From DATHBD01 sp035296325 (lineage in GTDB: Bacteria; Actinomycetota; Actinomycetes; Mycobacteriales; Micromonosporaceae), in assembly GCA_035296325.1 (NCBI GenBank), contig DATHBD010000064.1, positions 1 through 25,256 on the forward strand: a DNA stretch of 25,256 nucleotides. Direction: 5' to 3'. The notes beneath the pieces were generated by a model. That model did no database searches and was not told where the DNA came from. It saw nothing but the letters and a program-made list of their open reading frames with translations. Both the position numbers and the translations under genes were made by a program. Positions 1 through 6,557 of this stretch are shown one piece after another (position 1 is the first letter of the stretch; each line of letters opens with the position of its first letter).

Positions 1-140
1 AAACCCTCGAAGCCGACATCCGCACCTGGGTCGCCGACTGGAACAACAACCCGAAACCCTTCACCTGGACCAAGAACGCCGAGCAGATCCTCGAATCCCT
101 CGCACGATTTTGCCAACGAATTTCAGGCGCGGGACACTAG
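1..140 (+). CDS. IS630-family transposase, C-terminal end (cut by window edge)
   Basis: This is the last 45 residues of a DDE transposase of the IS630 family, read in the frame starting at base 3 and ending at the TAG at 138-140. The tail contains ADWNNNPKPFTWTK followed by ILESLARFCQRISGAGH, the typical C-terminus of actinobacterial IS630 transposases. The catalytic residues and left end lie outside the window, so intactness cannot be judged. The right terminal inverted repeat should fall within the next few dozen bases but I could not define it. The element sits just upstream of a putative two-gene toxin-antitoxin-like unit, which fits an accessory region. Confidence 0.85.
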   Translation, partial: TLEADIRTWVADWNNNPKPFTWTKNAEQILESLARFCQRISGAGH

Positions 141-159
141 CGCAGGTTTTCGCGGCGGT

Positions 160-178
160 GCCGCAGCCACCCTGCGGC
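160..178. terminator. Stem-loop after the transposase stop
   Basis: A perfect 7-bp inverted repeat (GCCGCAG/CTGCGGC) with a 5-nt loop begins 20 bases after the transposase stop. There is no T tract, so it could be an actinobacterial-type terminator or part of the IS end structure. Confidence 0.35.
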
Positions 179-223
179 GGTACCGGGTGCACTACCGTTG
201 GCGACGTGGATCGTGAGCCTGTC

Positions 224-601
224 GTGGCATACCAGCCGTTGGACATCGCGCGGCTCGGTGGCCTGTTGGCTGGAGCCGACCAGCCTCGTCGGTGGCGGAT
301 GATCGCGGAGTTCCTCGAGGAGTTCCGCTGGGAGCCGGCTGCCTCTCGCTGGGAGTTGCTGAACGCGGAGCCGGCCGGCACGGGCGATGAGCGCTGGGAC
401 GTGTTCCTGGCGGCCCTGGCGGAGTATCTGGCTGCGCGGGACGGTCGCGCCGCGCCGCCGTGGGCCGAGGGACGGTCCTTGCGGCGGTTCTGGTTTCCGT
501 TCAACACGAAGGCTGCCCGGGTGGACGCGGTCGTGCACGCACCGGCCGCGTTTCGGCGACGCGGCGTGTTCGTGGCGCCCCAGGAGCTGGCCGTCGCGTG
601 A
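224..601 (+). CDS. Hypothetical protein, partner of the downstream nucleotidyltransferase
   Basis: A small soluble protein of about 125 residues with no membrane segment or signal peptide. The central segment RWRMIAEFLEEFRWEP and the C-terminal motif HAPAAFRRRGVFVAPQEL resemble, from memory, actinobacterial proteins encoded directly before DUF6036-type nucleotidyltransferases. The stop overlaps the next gene's start as GTGA, so the two are almost certainly co-translated. By analogy with AbiE-like pairs it could be the antitoxin, but no DNA-binding domain is visible and this is inference. The start is uncertain: GTG 224 or GTG 206 are in frame, neither has a good ribosome binding site, and an upstream TTG at 110 would overlap the transposase. 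Confidence 0.6.
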   Translation: MAYQPLDIARLGGLLAGADQPRRWRMIAEFLEEFRWEPAASRWELLNAEPAGTGDERWDVFLAALAEYLAARDGRAAPPWAEGRSLRRFWFPFNTKAARVDAVVHAPAAFRRRGVFVAPQELAVA

Positions 602-1128
602 GCGCCGCCGATCCACTCCTTGACCGCGCCGCAATCGGGGCGGCATTCGGGCGCCTCGGCGATCGGCTGGCCCACCGTGGCGTCGTCGCGGACATCTACG
701 TCTTCGGTGGAGCGGCGATGGCGCTGGCGTACGACGCACGACGGTCGACCCGCGACATCGACGCCATCTTCAAGCCGCACGGAATCGTGCTCGAAGAGGC
801 TCGAGCCGTCGCTGACGAACTCGGCCTCCCGCAGTGGTGGCTCAACGAGCAGGCCAGCGCCTATGTCGCTCCGGGTGGCGATGCGGCCGCGCCCAGAGTG
901 TTCGACCATCCGGGGCTCAGGGTGTCGGCGGCCTCTCCGGAGCACCTGCTGGCGATGAAGGTACTGGCTGCGAGGCGACGCGACGCCGAGGACATCAGAT
1001 TTCTCGTCAAGCACCTGGGGCTCTCCAGCGCCGCTGAGGTCCTGGCCCTGTGCGCGGCAGTCTTCACCGATGAGGAGGTGCCGCCTCGCGCACGGCTCGT
1101 CCTCGAGGATGTGTTCGAGGGTCCGTAG
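598..1128 (+). CDS. DUF6036-type nucleotidyltransferase-fold protein (possible toxin)
   Basis: A 176-residue protein with a minimal nucleotidyltransferase signature: FGGAAMALAY, then TRDIDAIF, giving the Gly-Gly and Asp-x-Asp elements expected of the MNT/AbiEii superfamily. The later segment SPEHLLAMKVLAARRRDAEDI, written here as its start SPEHLLAMKVLA and end RRDAEDI, is the usual helical region after the core. In this superfamily the fold transfers NMP to RNA or protein targets, and members often act as toxins. The GTG start overlaps the stop of the preceding small gene by 4 nt, fitting a two-gene operon. The last 65 bases overlap the convergent MFS gene. The exact function is not known. 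Confidence 0.7.
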   Translation: MSAADPLLDRAAIGAAFGRLGDRLAHRGVVADIYVFGGAAMALAYDARRSTRDIDAIFKPHGIVLEEARAVADELGLPQWWLNEQASAYVAPGGDAAAPRVFDHPGLRVSAASPEHLLAMKVLAARRRDAEDIRFLVKHLGLSSAAEVLALCAAVFTDEEVPPRARLVLEDVFEGP

Positions 1129-2341
1129 GGGACGCACCGGAACGGCGTCGCCAGAACGGCGGACGGTCGAAGGCGCTCGCAGCTGCGGCCCCCAGCAGCA
1201 GTGCCGCGCTCGCCGTGAGAAATCCGGCCGCCGGGCTGGCCCGGTCCACGACCGCGCCCCCGATCACCGACCCCATACCGAAGCCTGCGGTGACGGCACT
1301 GCCCACCCAACCGAAGATCTCGGTACTGCGCCCGGGCGGCGCGAGGAGGGAGACCTGGGTGTTGAACACCGTCATCGCCGGAGCGATCGTCATGCCGAAC
1401 GCGACCAGCAGCACGCCGAGCACCGCCCACCTCGGGGCGACCGGGAAGAGCGGCGGCAGCACCGCCATGGCGGTCAGGTGCACCGGTGCGGAGCGTGCCC
1501 AGGACGGCCGGGCGCCGAGGAGAAACCCGCCGATGAGCGACCCGACGCTGGTGCAGGCGAGCGCGATACCGGAGGCGGTGGATGCCTGGTTGCCGCCGCT
1601 GACCAACGCCACGATCGCGATGTTCGTGACGCTGAGCCCGACACCGAGTCCCGCCCCGACACCGACCATCGGCAGCAGCTGCGGCAGCCGGCCGCTGGGC
1701 GCCGCATCGCCGGCAGCCGCATCCGTCCCCGGGACATCGGGCGTGGCCGGCGGCCGTCGACCTGCTTCGGCGCGCGGGTCCGACACGTAGGCGATCATCC
1801 CCGCGAGACTGACCAGGCCACCGGCGATCAATGCCAGGGCCGGTCCGCCGACGGCGGCGAGGAGCCCCGCGACAGGCGGCCCGAAAATGAAGATCAGTTC
1901 CTGCAGCGTCGCCTCCGCTGCGAGCACGGTGATCCGGTCACCAGGCCCGACGAGCGCGGGCAGCGCCGACTTCACCGCCGAGGTGATCGGCGGCACGGTG
2001 AGCCCGCACACGAGGGCGAGACCAGCCATCAGACCGAGCACCGGCGGCACCAGCGCCAGCGCGATCGTGGCGGACGTCGACAGGACGGAGAAACAGAGCA
2101 GGACCCGACGCCGACCGATCCGGTCGGCCAGCCTGCCGAGGAGCGGACCGGCCACCATCGCGCCGCCGATGAGGCAGCCCATGACCACGCCCGCGGCGGT
2201 GTAGTCGTGGTGGCGGGTCACCAGGAGCAGCAGCGAGAGGGTCATCACGCCCTGGTTCGCCCGGGCGATGATCGACGCGCCGAGCAGGTACCCGACCGAG
2301 GGGGTCCGCAGCACCGCCGCGTACGCACCCAAGCCCGTCAC
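1064..2341 (-). CDS. MFS transporter, probable multidrug exporter
   Basis: An integral membrane protein of about 425 residues with the layout of a 12-helix major facilitator. The signature motif A between helices 2 and 3 reads GRLADRIGRRRVLL. A charged, Pro/Ala-rich cytoplasmic loop (DPRAEAGRRPP onward) separates the two halves, and a basic tail follows the last helix. It probably expels a small hydrophobic compound by proton antiport; the substrate cannot be read from sequence. GTG 2341 is preferred because GGGGTGG lies just upstream; GTG 2353 is an in-frame alternative. The gene has its own promoter with an overlapping dyad and sits downstream of a TipAS drug-binding gene, suggesting a drug-response role. 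Its 3' end overlaps the convergent nucleotidyltransferase gene by 65 bp. Confidence 0.85.
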   Translation of the reverse strand: MTGLGAYAAVLRTPSVGYLLGASIIARANQGVMTLSLLLLVTRHHDYTAAGVVMGCLIGGAMVAGPLLGRLADRIGRRRVLLCFSVLSTSATIALALVPPVLGLMAGLALVCGLTVPPITSAVKSALPALVGPGDRITVLAAEATLQELIFIFGPPVAGLLAAVGGPALALIAGGLVSLAGMIAYVSDPRAEAGRRPPATPDVPGTDAAAGDAAPSGRLPQLLPMVGVGAGLGVGLSVTNIAIVALVSGGNQASTASGIALACTSVGSLIGGFLLGARPSWARSAPVHLTAMAVLPPLFPVAPRWAVLGVLLVAFGMTIAPAMTVFNTQVSLLAPPGRSTEIFGWVGSAVTAGFGMGSVIGGAVVDRASPAAGFLTASAALLLGAAAASAFDRPPFWRRRSGASPTDPRTHPRGRAVREAAPPHR

Positions 2342-2431
2342 TGGCCACCCCACATCGCCGCACCGGTTGCCGTTGACGGACCGCGAGCCGGCCGGCGTCG
2401 GCGGCCCACCGCCGGACCGCTGGCGATGAAA

Positions 2432-2468
2432 TCGTTTCGACGTTAGAAACGACCAATCCGGGGGTCAA
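2432..2468 (-). promoter_or_regulatory. Promoter with overlapping operator for the MFS gene
   Basis: On the minus strand TTGACC (2468-2463) and TAACGT (2445-2440) are separated by exactly 17 bp, a near-ideal housekeeping promoter. A perfect 7-bp inverted repeat, TCGTTTC/GAAACGA (2432-2438 and 2446-2452), brackets the -10 hexamer. An operator there would let a TetR- or MarR-type repressor block polymerase. No such regulator is encoded in the window. Confidence 0.7.
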
Positions 2469-2507
2469 GCGGTGGGCAGCCAAGGTGAGCGGAAGCACAG
2501 CGGCCGA

Positions 2508-2900
2508 TCAGGCCGCCCGCTCGGCGTTTGCCAGGATCGCGTCGTGCAGGTACTGCGTCAGGCCGGGGGCGATGGCCTCGTACCGCGCCAGGAAGCGCTC
2601 GTCGGCGACGTACATCTGCGCCAGCCCTCGCTGGATCTCGTAGGAACAGTCGTAGTAGAACTCGGAGATCTGCCGGCGGTGCTCCTCCGCCAGATCCATG
2701 GCGGCCTCGCTCTCCGCAGGGGTGCCGGCCTCCAGCGCCCGGGCGAGCCGGCTACCCAGGTCCGCGGCGGCCGCGTGGATCCGCGCCCAGTCCTGCTCGG
2801 TGTAGGCCGCGGTACGCCGGGCGGACTCGCGGTATGCCGGGGTGTCCCCCCAGCGCTGCTTCGCCTCTTCGGCGTACTCAGCGGGTTGATGTGGTGTCAT
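2508..2900 (-). CDS. Stand-alone TipAS antibiotic-recognition domain protein
   Basis: A 130-residue protein matching the TipAS domain, the C-terminal drug-binding half of the MerR-family activator TipAL. Characteristic segments are YAEEAKQRWGDTPAYRES near the N-terminus, then EEHRRQISEFYYDCSYEI and MYVADERFLARYE. TipAS proteins bind thiopeptides such as thiostrepton and can sequester them. No MerR DNA-binding domain is present; the gene starts at the TipAS domain itself. ATG 2900 is preferred because a MerR-type promoter would start transcription at about this base. GTG 2909 behind GGAGG is an alternative adding three residues, but that GGAGG is also one arm of the operator. The downstream MFS exporter suggests a joint drug-defence role. 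Confidence 0.85.
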   Translation of the reverse strand: MTPHQPAEYAEEAKQRWGDTPAYRESARRTAAYTEQDWARIHAAAADLGSRLARALEAGTPAESEAAMDLAEEHRRQISEFYYDCSYEIQRGLAQMYVADERFLARYEAIAPGLTQYLHDAILANAERAA

Positions 2901-2907
2901 GCGTTTC

Positions 2908-2938
2908 ACTCTGTGGCCTCCAGTGACTGGAGAGTCAA
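2908..2938 (-). promoter_or_regulatory. MerR-type promoter of the TipAS gene
   Basis: Read on the minus strand: TTGACT (2938-2933), a 19-bp spacer, and CAGAGT (2913-2908). The spacer holds the dyad CTCCAG-TCA-CTGGAG (2932-2918). A 19-bp spacer containing a dyad is the hallmark of promoters activated by MerR-family proteins, including tipA. The -10 ends 7 nt before ATG 2900, so the transcript would be essentially leaderless. Confidence 0.65.
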
Positions 2939-2996
2939 GTGAGCTGACGGGGCAAAACCGGGATTGCCGGGAACGATCTGCGTCACGATAGCGAGC

Positions 2997-4154
2997 GTGG
3001 GCACCGGGCGAGGTCAGGAGCATGACCAGCGTCCGCGCACGCCCGGCCGATCCCGGCCGGAACCATGGCACCCGGCCGCGCCGACCGGCGAGGAGCCGGA
3101 CCTCCGGCCGCGATGGCCGCACCCGCCCGGACGGGGAGGCTCCCGGCACGGGCAGCGCCGGGCGGTGCAGCACCGGTTGACCGCGTTGTTCGGCCGGCAC
3201 CCGCACTCCTCGGACAAGGTCGACGCCGCGCTGGAGAACAGCCGGGAAGGGCTGCGTGCGCTGTGGCTCTCCCTCGCCTGCCTGGGCATCACCGCAGTGC
3301 TGCAGGGGACCGTCGCGGTCTGGTCCGGCTCGGTGGCGCTGCTCGGCGACACCCTGCACAACATCGCGAACGCACTCACCACCCTGCCGATCGCCGTGGC
3401 CTTCGTGCTGCGCCGCCGCCCGGCGACGCTGCGGTACTCGCACGGCTACGGCCGCGGCGAGGACGTCACCGGGGTACTCACCATCGCGATGATCGCCGGC
3501 TCCGCCGCGCTGGTCGGGTACGCGGCCGTGGACCGACTGCTGCACCCGGCACCGGTCGAGCACCTCCCGGCTGTCGCGATGGCGGCCATCATCGGCATCA
3601 CCGGCAACGAGCTCGTGGTGCAGATGCGCATCTGGGTCGGCCGGCGGATCGGCTCGCCGGCACTGGTGGCGGACGGGCTGCGGGCCCGCGCCAACGGGTG
3701 GACGTCGCTGGCCGTACTGGTCGCCGCTGCCGGCACGCTCGTCGGCCTGCCCTGGGCCGACCCGCTGATGGGGCTGGCGATCACCGTGGCGATCCTGCTG
3801 ATCCTGTGGCGCGCCGGCGCGGAGATGTACCTGCGCCTGATGGACGCCGTCGACCCGGCCATCCTCGCCGCCTGCGATCAGACGCTGCGCGCCAGCCCAG
3901 GGGTACGGGACGTCACCGAGCTTCGACTGCGCTGGGTGGGACATCGGCTGCGCGCCGATGGCACCGTCGCGGTCAACCCGCGACTCACCGTGGTGGAGGC
4001 CCACCGCATCGTGGAGGACGCCCGGCACCGGCTGGTCTCCGACGTACCGCGGCTGCGTTCCGCCGTGGTGCACGCGGTGCCGGAGCCGGCCGGCGGCGAC
4101 GAGCCGCTCGAGTCGGCAGCCCACCACAGCCGGCGCGGAGGCTGGCCGCAGTAA
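2997..4154 (+). CDS. Cation diffusion facilitator (CDF) family transporter with altered metal site
   Basis: About 385 residues, with a poorly conserved His-containing N-terminal region followed by the CDF core (DKVDAALENSREGLRALW), six membrane helices and a C-terminal cytoplasmic domain starting near LMDAVDPAILAA. CDF proteins export Zn, Fe, Mn or Cd from the cytoplasm by proton exchange. The usual HxxxD pair in TM2 is HNIAN (H121, N125), and the TM5 pair is RARAN (R229, N233), so three of the four usual site-A ligands are missing. Either the metal specificity is unusual or transport is lost. The start is uncertain: the frame opens at 2943 with TTG 2964, GTG 2997 and GTG 3165, none with a strong ribosome binding site. 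An ATG at 3022 behind GAGG is in a different frame that ends near 3180. Confidence 0.8.
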   Translation: MGTGRGQEHDQRPRTPGRSRPEPWHPAAPTGEEPDLRPRWPHPPGRGGSRHGQRRAVQHRLTALFGRHPHSSDKVDAALENSREGLRALWLSLACLGITAVLQGTVAVWSGSVALLGDTLHNIANALTTLPIAVAFVLRRRPATLRYSHGYGRGEDVTGVLTIAMIAGSAALVGYAAVDRLLHPAPVEHLPAVAMAAIIGITGNELVVQMRIWVGRRIGSPALVADGLRARANGWTSLAVLVAAAGTLVGLPWADPLMGLAITVAILLILWRAGAEMYLRLMDAVDPAILAACDQTLRASPGVRDVTELRLRWVGHRLRADGTVAVNPRLTVVEAHRIVEDARHRLVSDVPRLRSAVVHAVPEPAGGDEPLESAAHHSRRGGWPQ

Positions 4155-4205
4155 GCGGGGTGGCAGAGGTGCCTACTGCCGCTGGTTTTCTGCCATCATG
4201 GGTCG

Positions 4206-5168
4206 ATGAGCCATCCCTTCCGTTCGGTGGCCGCCTACGTCCGCGACGGCGTCGGTGGTTTCGGCCTCGGCATCCTCGGCGAGGTCTTCGGGTTCGACCG
4301 CTCGTACTACGGTCTGCCCGCCTTCGACCTGGCGGTCTGCAGCGACCGACCGGGCCCGGTACGCACCGACACCGGCCTCACGGTGCTCGTCGAGCACGGG
4401 TTGGACCGGCTCGCCAGCGCCGACCTGGTCTACGTCACGTCCTGGGACGACTTCGCGGTGGCGCCCTCGGCCGGCGTGCTCGACGCGGTGCGGACGGCGT
4501 ACGCGCGGGGGGCCACCATCGCGAGCGCGTGCACCGGCACGTACGTGCTCGCCGCCGCCGGGCTGCTGGACGGCCTGCGGGCAACCACGCACTGGCGCTG
4601 GGCGCCAGCCCTCGCCGAACGCTTCCCGAACGTCAAGTTCATGCCGGAGGTGCTCTACGTCGACGAGGGCCGCATCGTCACCGGCGCGGGGGCGGCCGCG
4701 GGTGTCGACGTGTGCCTGTACCTGCTCCGCCGCGAGTACGGTGCCGCGGTCGCCAACGCGGTGGCGCGGGACATGGTGGTGCCGCCGCACCGCGACGGCG
4801 GACAGGCGCAGTACGTCGCCGCACCGGTCGCCGGCGACTGTGACGACGACCGGCTGGCCGACGTGCTCGGCTGGGCCCGGGCCAACCTGGACCGGCCGCT
4901 CACCGTCGAGGTGCTGGCCGCACGGGCGTTGATGAGCCCCCGCTCGTTCGCCCGCCGGTTCAAGGCGGCCACCGGCGCCACCCCGCACGCCTGGGTGCTC
5001 AGCCAGCGGCTGCACCGCGCGGAGGAACTGCTGGAAACCGGTGACCGGCCGCTCGAGGAGGTGGCGCACCGGGTTGGGTTCGGCTCGGCGGCCACCCTGC
5101 GCGAGCAGTTCGTGCGGCGCCGCGGCGTGCCACCGCGGGACTACCGCCGCACCTTCGCGCAGCGCTGA
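4206..5168 (+). CDS. GlxA-type AraC-family transcriptional regulator
   Basis: A 320-residue regulator with two parts. Residues 1-190 form a DJ-1/PfpI-like domain with the nucleophile-elbow-like segment ASACTGTYVLAAAGLLDG (C109) followed by ATTHW. Residues 225-320 form an AraC double helix-turn-helix with MSPRSFARRFKAATGATPHAW and VAHRVGFGSAATLREQF. Such GlxA-type proteins bind a small ligand in the N-terminal domain and usually activate a neighbouring operon. It is followed by the M20-hutF pair in the same direction but with a 162-base gap and a stem-loop, so it may control them without being in one operon; that link is inference. ATG 4206 has no Shine-Dalgarno sequence. Confidence 0.9.
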   Translation: MSHPFRSVAAYVRDGVGGFGLGILGEVFGFDRSYYGLPAFDLAVCSDRPGPVRTDTGLTVLVEHGLDRLASADLVYVTSWDDFAVAPSAGVLDAVRTAYARGATIASACTGTYVLAAAGLLDGLRATTHWRWAPALAERFPNVKFMPEVLYVDEGRIVTGAGAAAGVDVCLYLLRREYGAAVANAVARDMVVPPHRDGGQAQYVAAPVAGDCDDDRLADVLGWARANLDRPLTVEVLAARALMSPRSFARRFKAATGATPHAWVLSQRLHRAEELLETGDRPLEEVAHRVGFGSAATLREQFVRRRGVPPRDYRRTFAQR

Positions 5169-5181
5169 CCGGCCGCCGGCG

Positions 5182-5198
5182 CCCGGACCCGGTCCGGG
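5182..5198. terminator. Stem-loop after the GlxA-type regulator gene
   Basis: A perfect 7-bp GC-rich inverted repeat (CCCGGAC/GTCCGGG, 3-nt loop) lies 14 bases after the stop, without a T tract. It is a plausible intrinsic terminator separating the regulator from the downstream M20-hutF pair. Confidence 0.5.
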
Positions 5199-5330
5199 GA
5201 CATACAGTCCACCCGGCACCCTTTGTCGTTTCCGACGCTCCGGTGGGCCGGATTCGGCCAGACTTGGGACAATGCCGGCACGGGTGTTCCCGGAGTCGGC
5301 GCGTCGCCGCCACCCGGGAGGTTCACGCTC

Positions 5331-6557
5331 ATGATCACGGCGGAAAGGTTCGCGGCGCTGTGGCGATCGCTGCTCCCGATCGGCCGCTACGCTGCGTCCG
5401 ATCCGGGCGCCGGGCACTCCCGGTACTCCTGGTCGCCGGCTGACCTGGCATGCCGGGAGTGGTTCCTGGAAGAGGCGCTGGACCGCGGTCTCTCCGTCGA
5501 GACCGACGGCAACGGCAACCTGTACGCGTGGTGGGGCAACCCGGCGGGTTCCGCCGCCGTACTCACCGGCAGCCACCTCGACTCGGTGCCGCACGGCGGA
5601 AGCTACGCCGGGGCACTCGGCGTGGTCGGTGCACTGCTGGCCATCGATGAACTCCGGGACCGCGGGCACGACACCCCACCCCGGCCCGTCGGCATCGTCG
5701 TCTTCACCGAGGGGGAGGGTGCCCGGTTCGGGGTACCGCGCCTCGGCTCCCGCCTGCTCACCGGCGCGCAGGACGCGGACCCGGCACGGCGCCTGCGCGA
5801 CCGGGACGGCGTGGACCTCGCCGAGGCGATGACGGCAGGTGGCGCGGAGCCGGCCGCGCTCGGCCCGGATCCGGAGCGGTTGGCCCGGATCAGCACCTTC
5901 GTCGAGCTGCACATCGAGCAGGGGCAGGCACTGGCGCAGCTCGGCGCGCCGGTCGGCATCGCCAGTGGCACCTGGGCGCACGGCCGGTGGCGGATCGACG
6001 TGACCGGCAAGGGCAACTCCGCCAGTACCACCCGGATGGCCGACCGCCACGATCCGCTGCTCACGCTGGCCTGCACCGTGCTCGCCGCCGACGAGGAGGC
6101 CCGGCTCCGTGGCGGGCACGCCACCGTCGGCGGGCTCACCGTGACGCCGAACGCCAGCAACGTGGTGGCCGCCGCGGCGACCGCCTGGCTGGATGCCAGA
6201 GCACCCGACGAGGCGACGCTCGACGACCTGACCGACGCGGTACGCAAACGGGCGCAGGAGCGGGCGGGGGCCGACGGCACCTCGCTGGGCTGGTGTGCCG
6301 ACTCCCGCAGCGGTGCGGTGACCTTCGATCCGACCCTGCGTGCCCGGGTGGCGGCGCTGCTCCCGGGCGCGCCCGTGCTCGCCACGGCGGCCGGGCATGA
6401 CGCCGGCGTGCTGGCCGCGCACGCCCCGACCACGATGCTCTTCGTCCGCAACCCGTCCGGGGTGTCGCACGCCCCGGCCGAGTACGCCACCGACGAGGAC
6501 TGCGCGGCCGGGGTGACGGCCCTGGCCACGGTGCTGGAGTCGCTGGCATGGCCGTGA
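5331..6557 (+). CDS. M20-family allantoate/N-carbamoyl-amino-acid amidohydrolase-like protein, probably inactive
   Basis: A 408-residue M20 metallopeptidase-fold protein of the Zn-dependent hydantoinase/carbamoylase (allantoate amidohydrolase) type. Actinobacterial relatives next to hutF probably work in the N-formylglutamate end of histidine breakdown; that role is inferred from context. GSHLD (H82, D84), E129, FVELH (H194), GHDAG and GVSH (H380) are kept. However, the bridging metal Asp of the usual FDG motif is Ala93 (YAGALGV), the usual EEG motif reads GEG with the general base replaced by Gly128, and the usual NHAGTT motif is NSASTT with His replaced by Ser230. These losses suggest a non-catalytic or altered protein. 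ATG 5331 has GGGAGG 9 nt upstream. The gene overlaps hutF by 10 nt. Confidence 0.85.
   Translation: MITAERFAALWRSLLPIGRYAASDPGAGHSRYSWSPADLACREWFLEEALDRGLSVETDGNGNLYAWWGNPAGSAAVLTGSHLDSVPHGGSYAGALGVVGALLAIDELRDRGHDTPPRPVGIVVFTEGEGARFGVPRLGSRLLTGAQDADPARRLRDRDGVDLAEAMTAGGAEPAALGPDPERLARISTFVELHIEQGQALAQLGAPVGIASGTWAHGRWRIDVTGKGNSASTTRMADRHDPLLTLACTVLAADEEARLRGGHATVGGLTVTPNASNVVAAAATAWLDARAPDEATLDDLTDAVRKRAQERAGADGTSLGWCADSRSGAVTFDPTLRARVAALLPGAPVLATAAGHDAGVLAAHAPTTMLFVRNPSGVSHAPAEYATDEDCAAGVTALATVLESLAWP

Noticed and set aside
1070..2446. Long plus-strand open frame antisense to the MFS gene
   Set aside because: Its product is low-complexity Arg/Gly/Asp-rich with no family features, a common GC-rich shadow of the real minus-strand membrane protein.
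3065..4843. 592-residue plus-strand frame across the CDF and GlxA genes
   Set aside because: It is the +1 shadow of two recognisable genes and its Arg/Ala/Gly-rich product has no domain.
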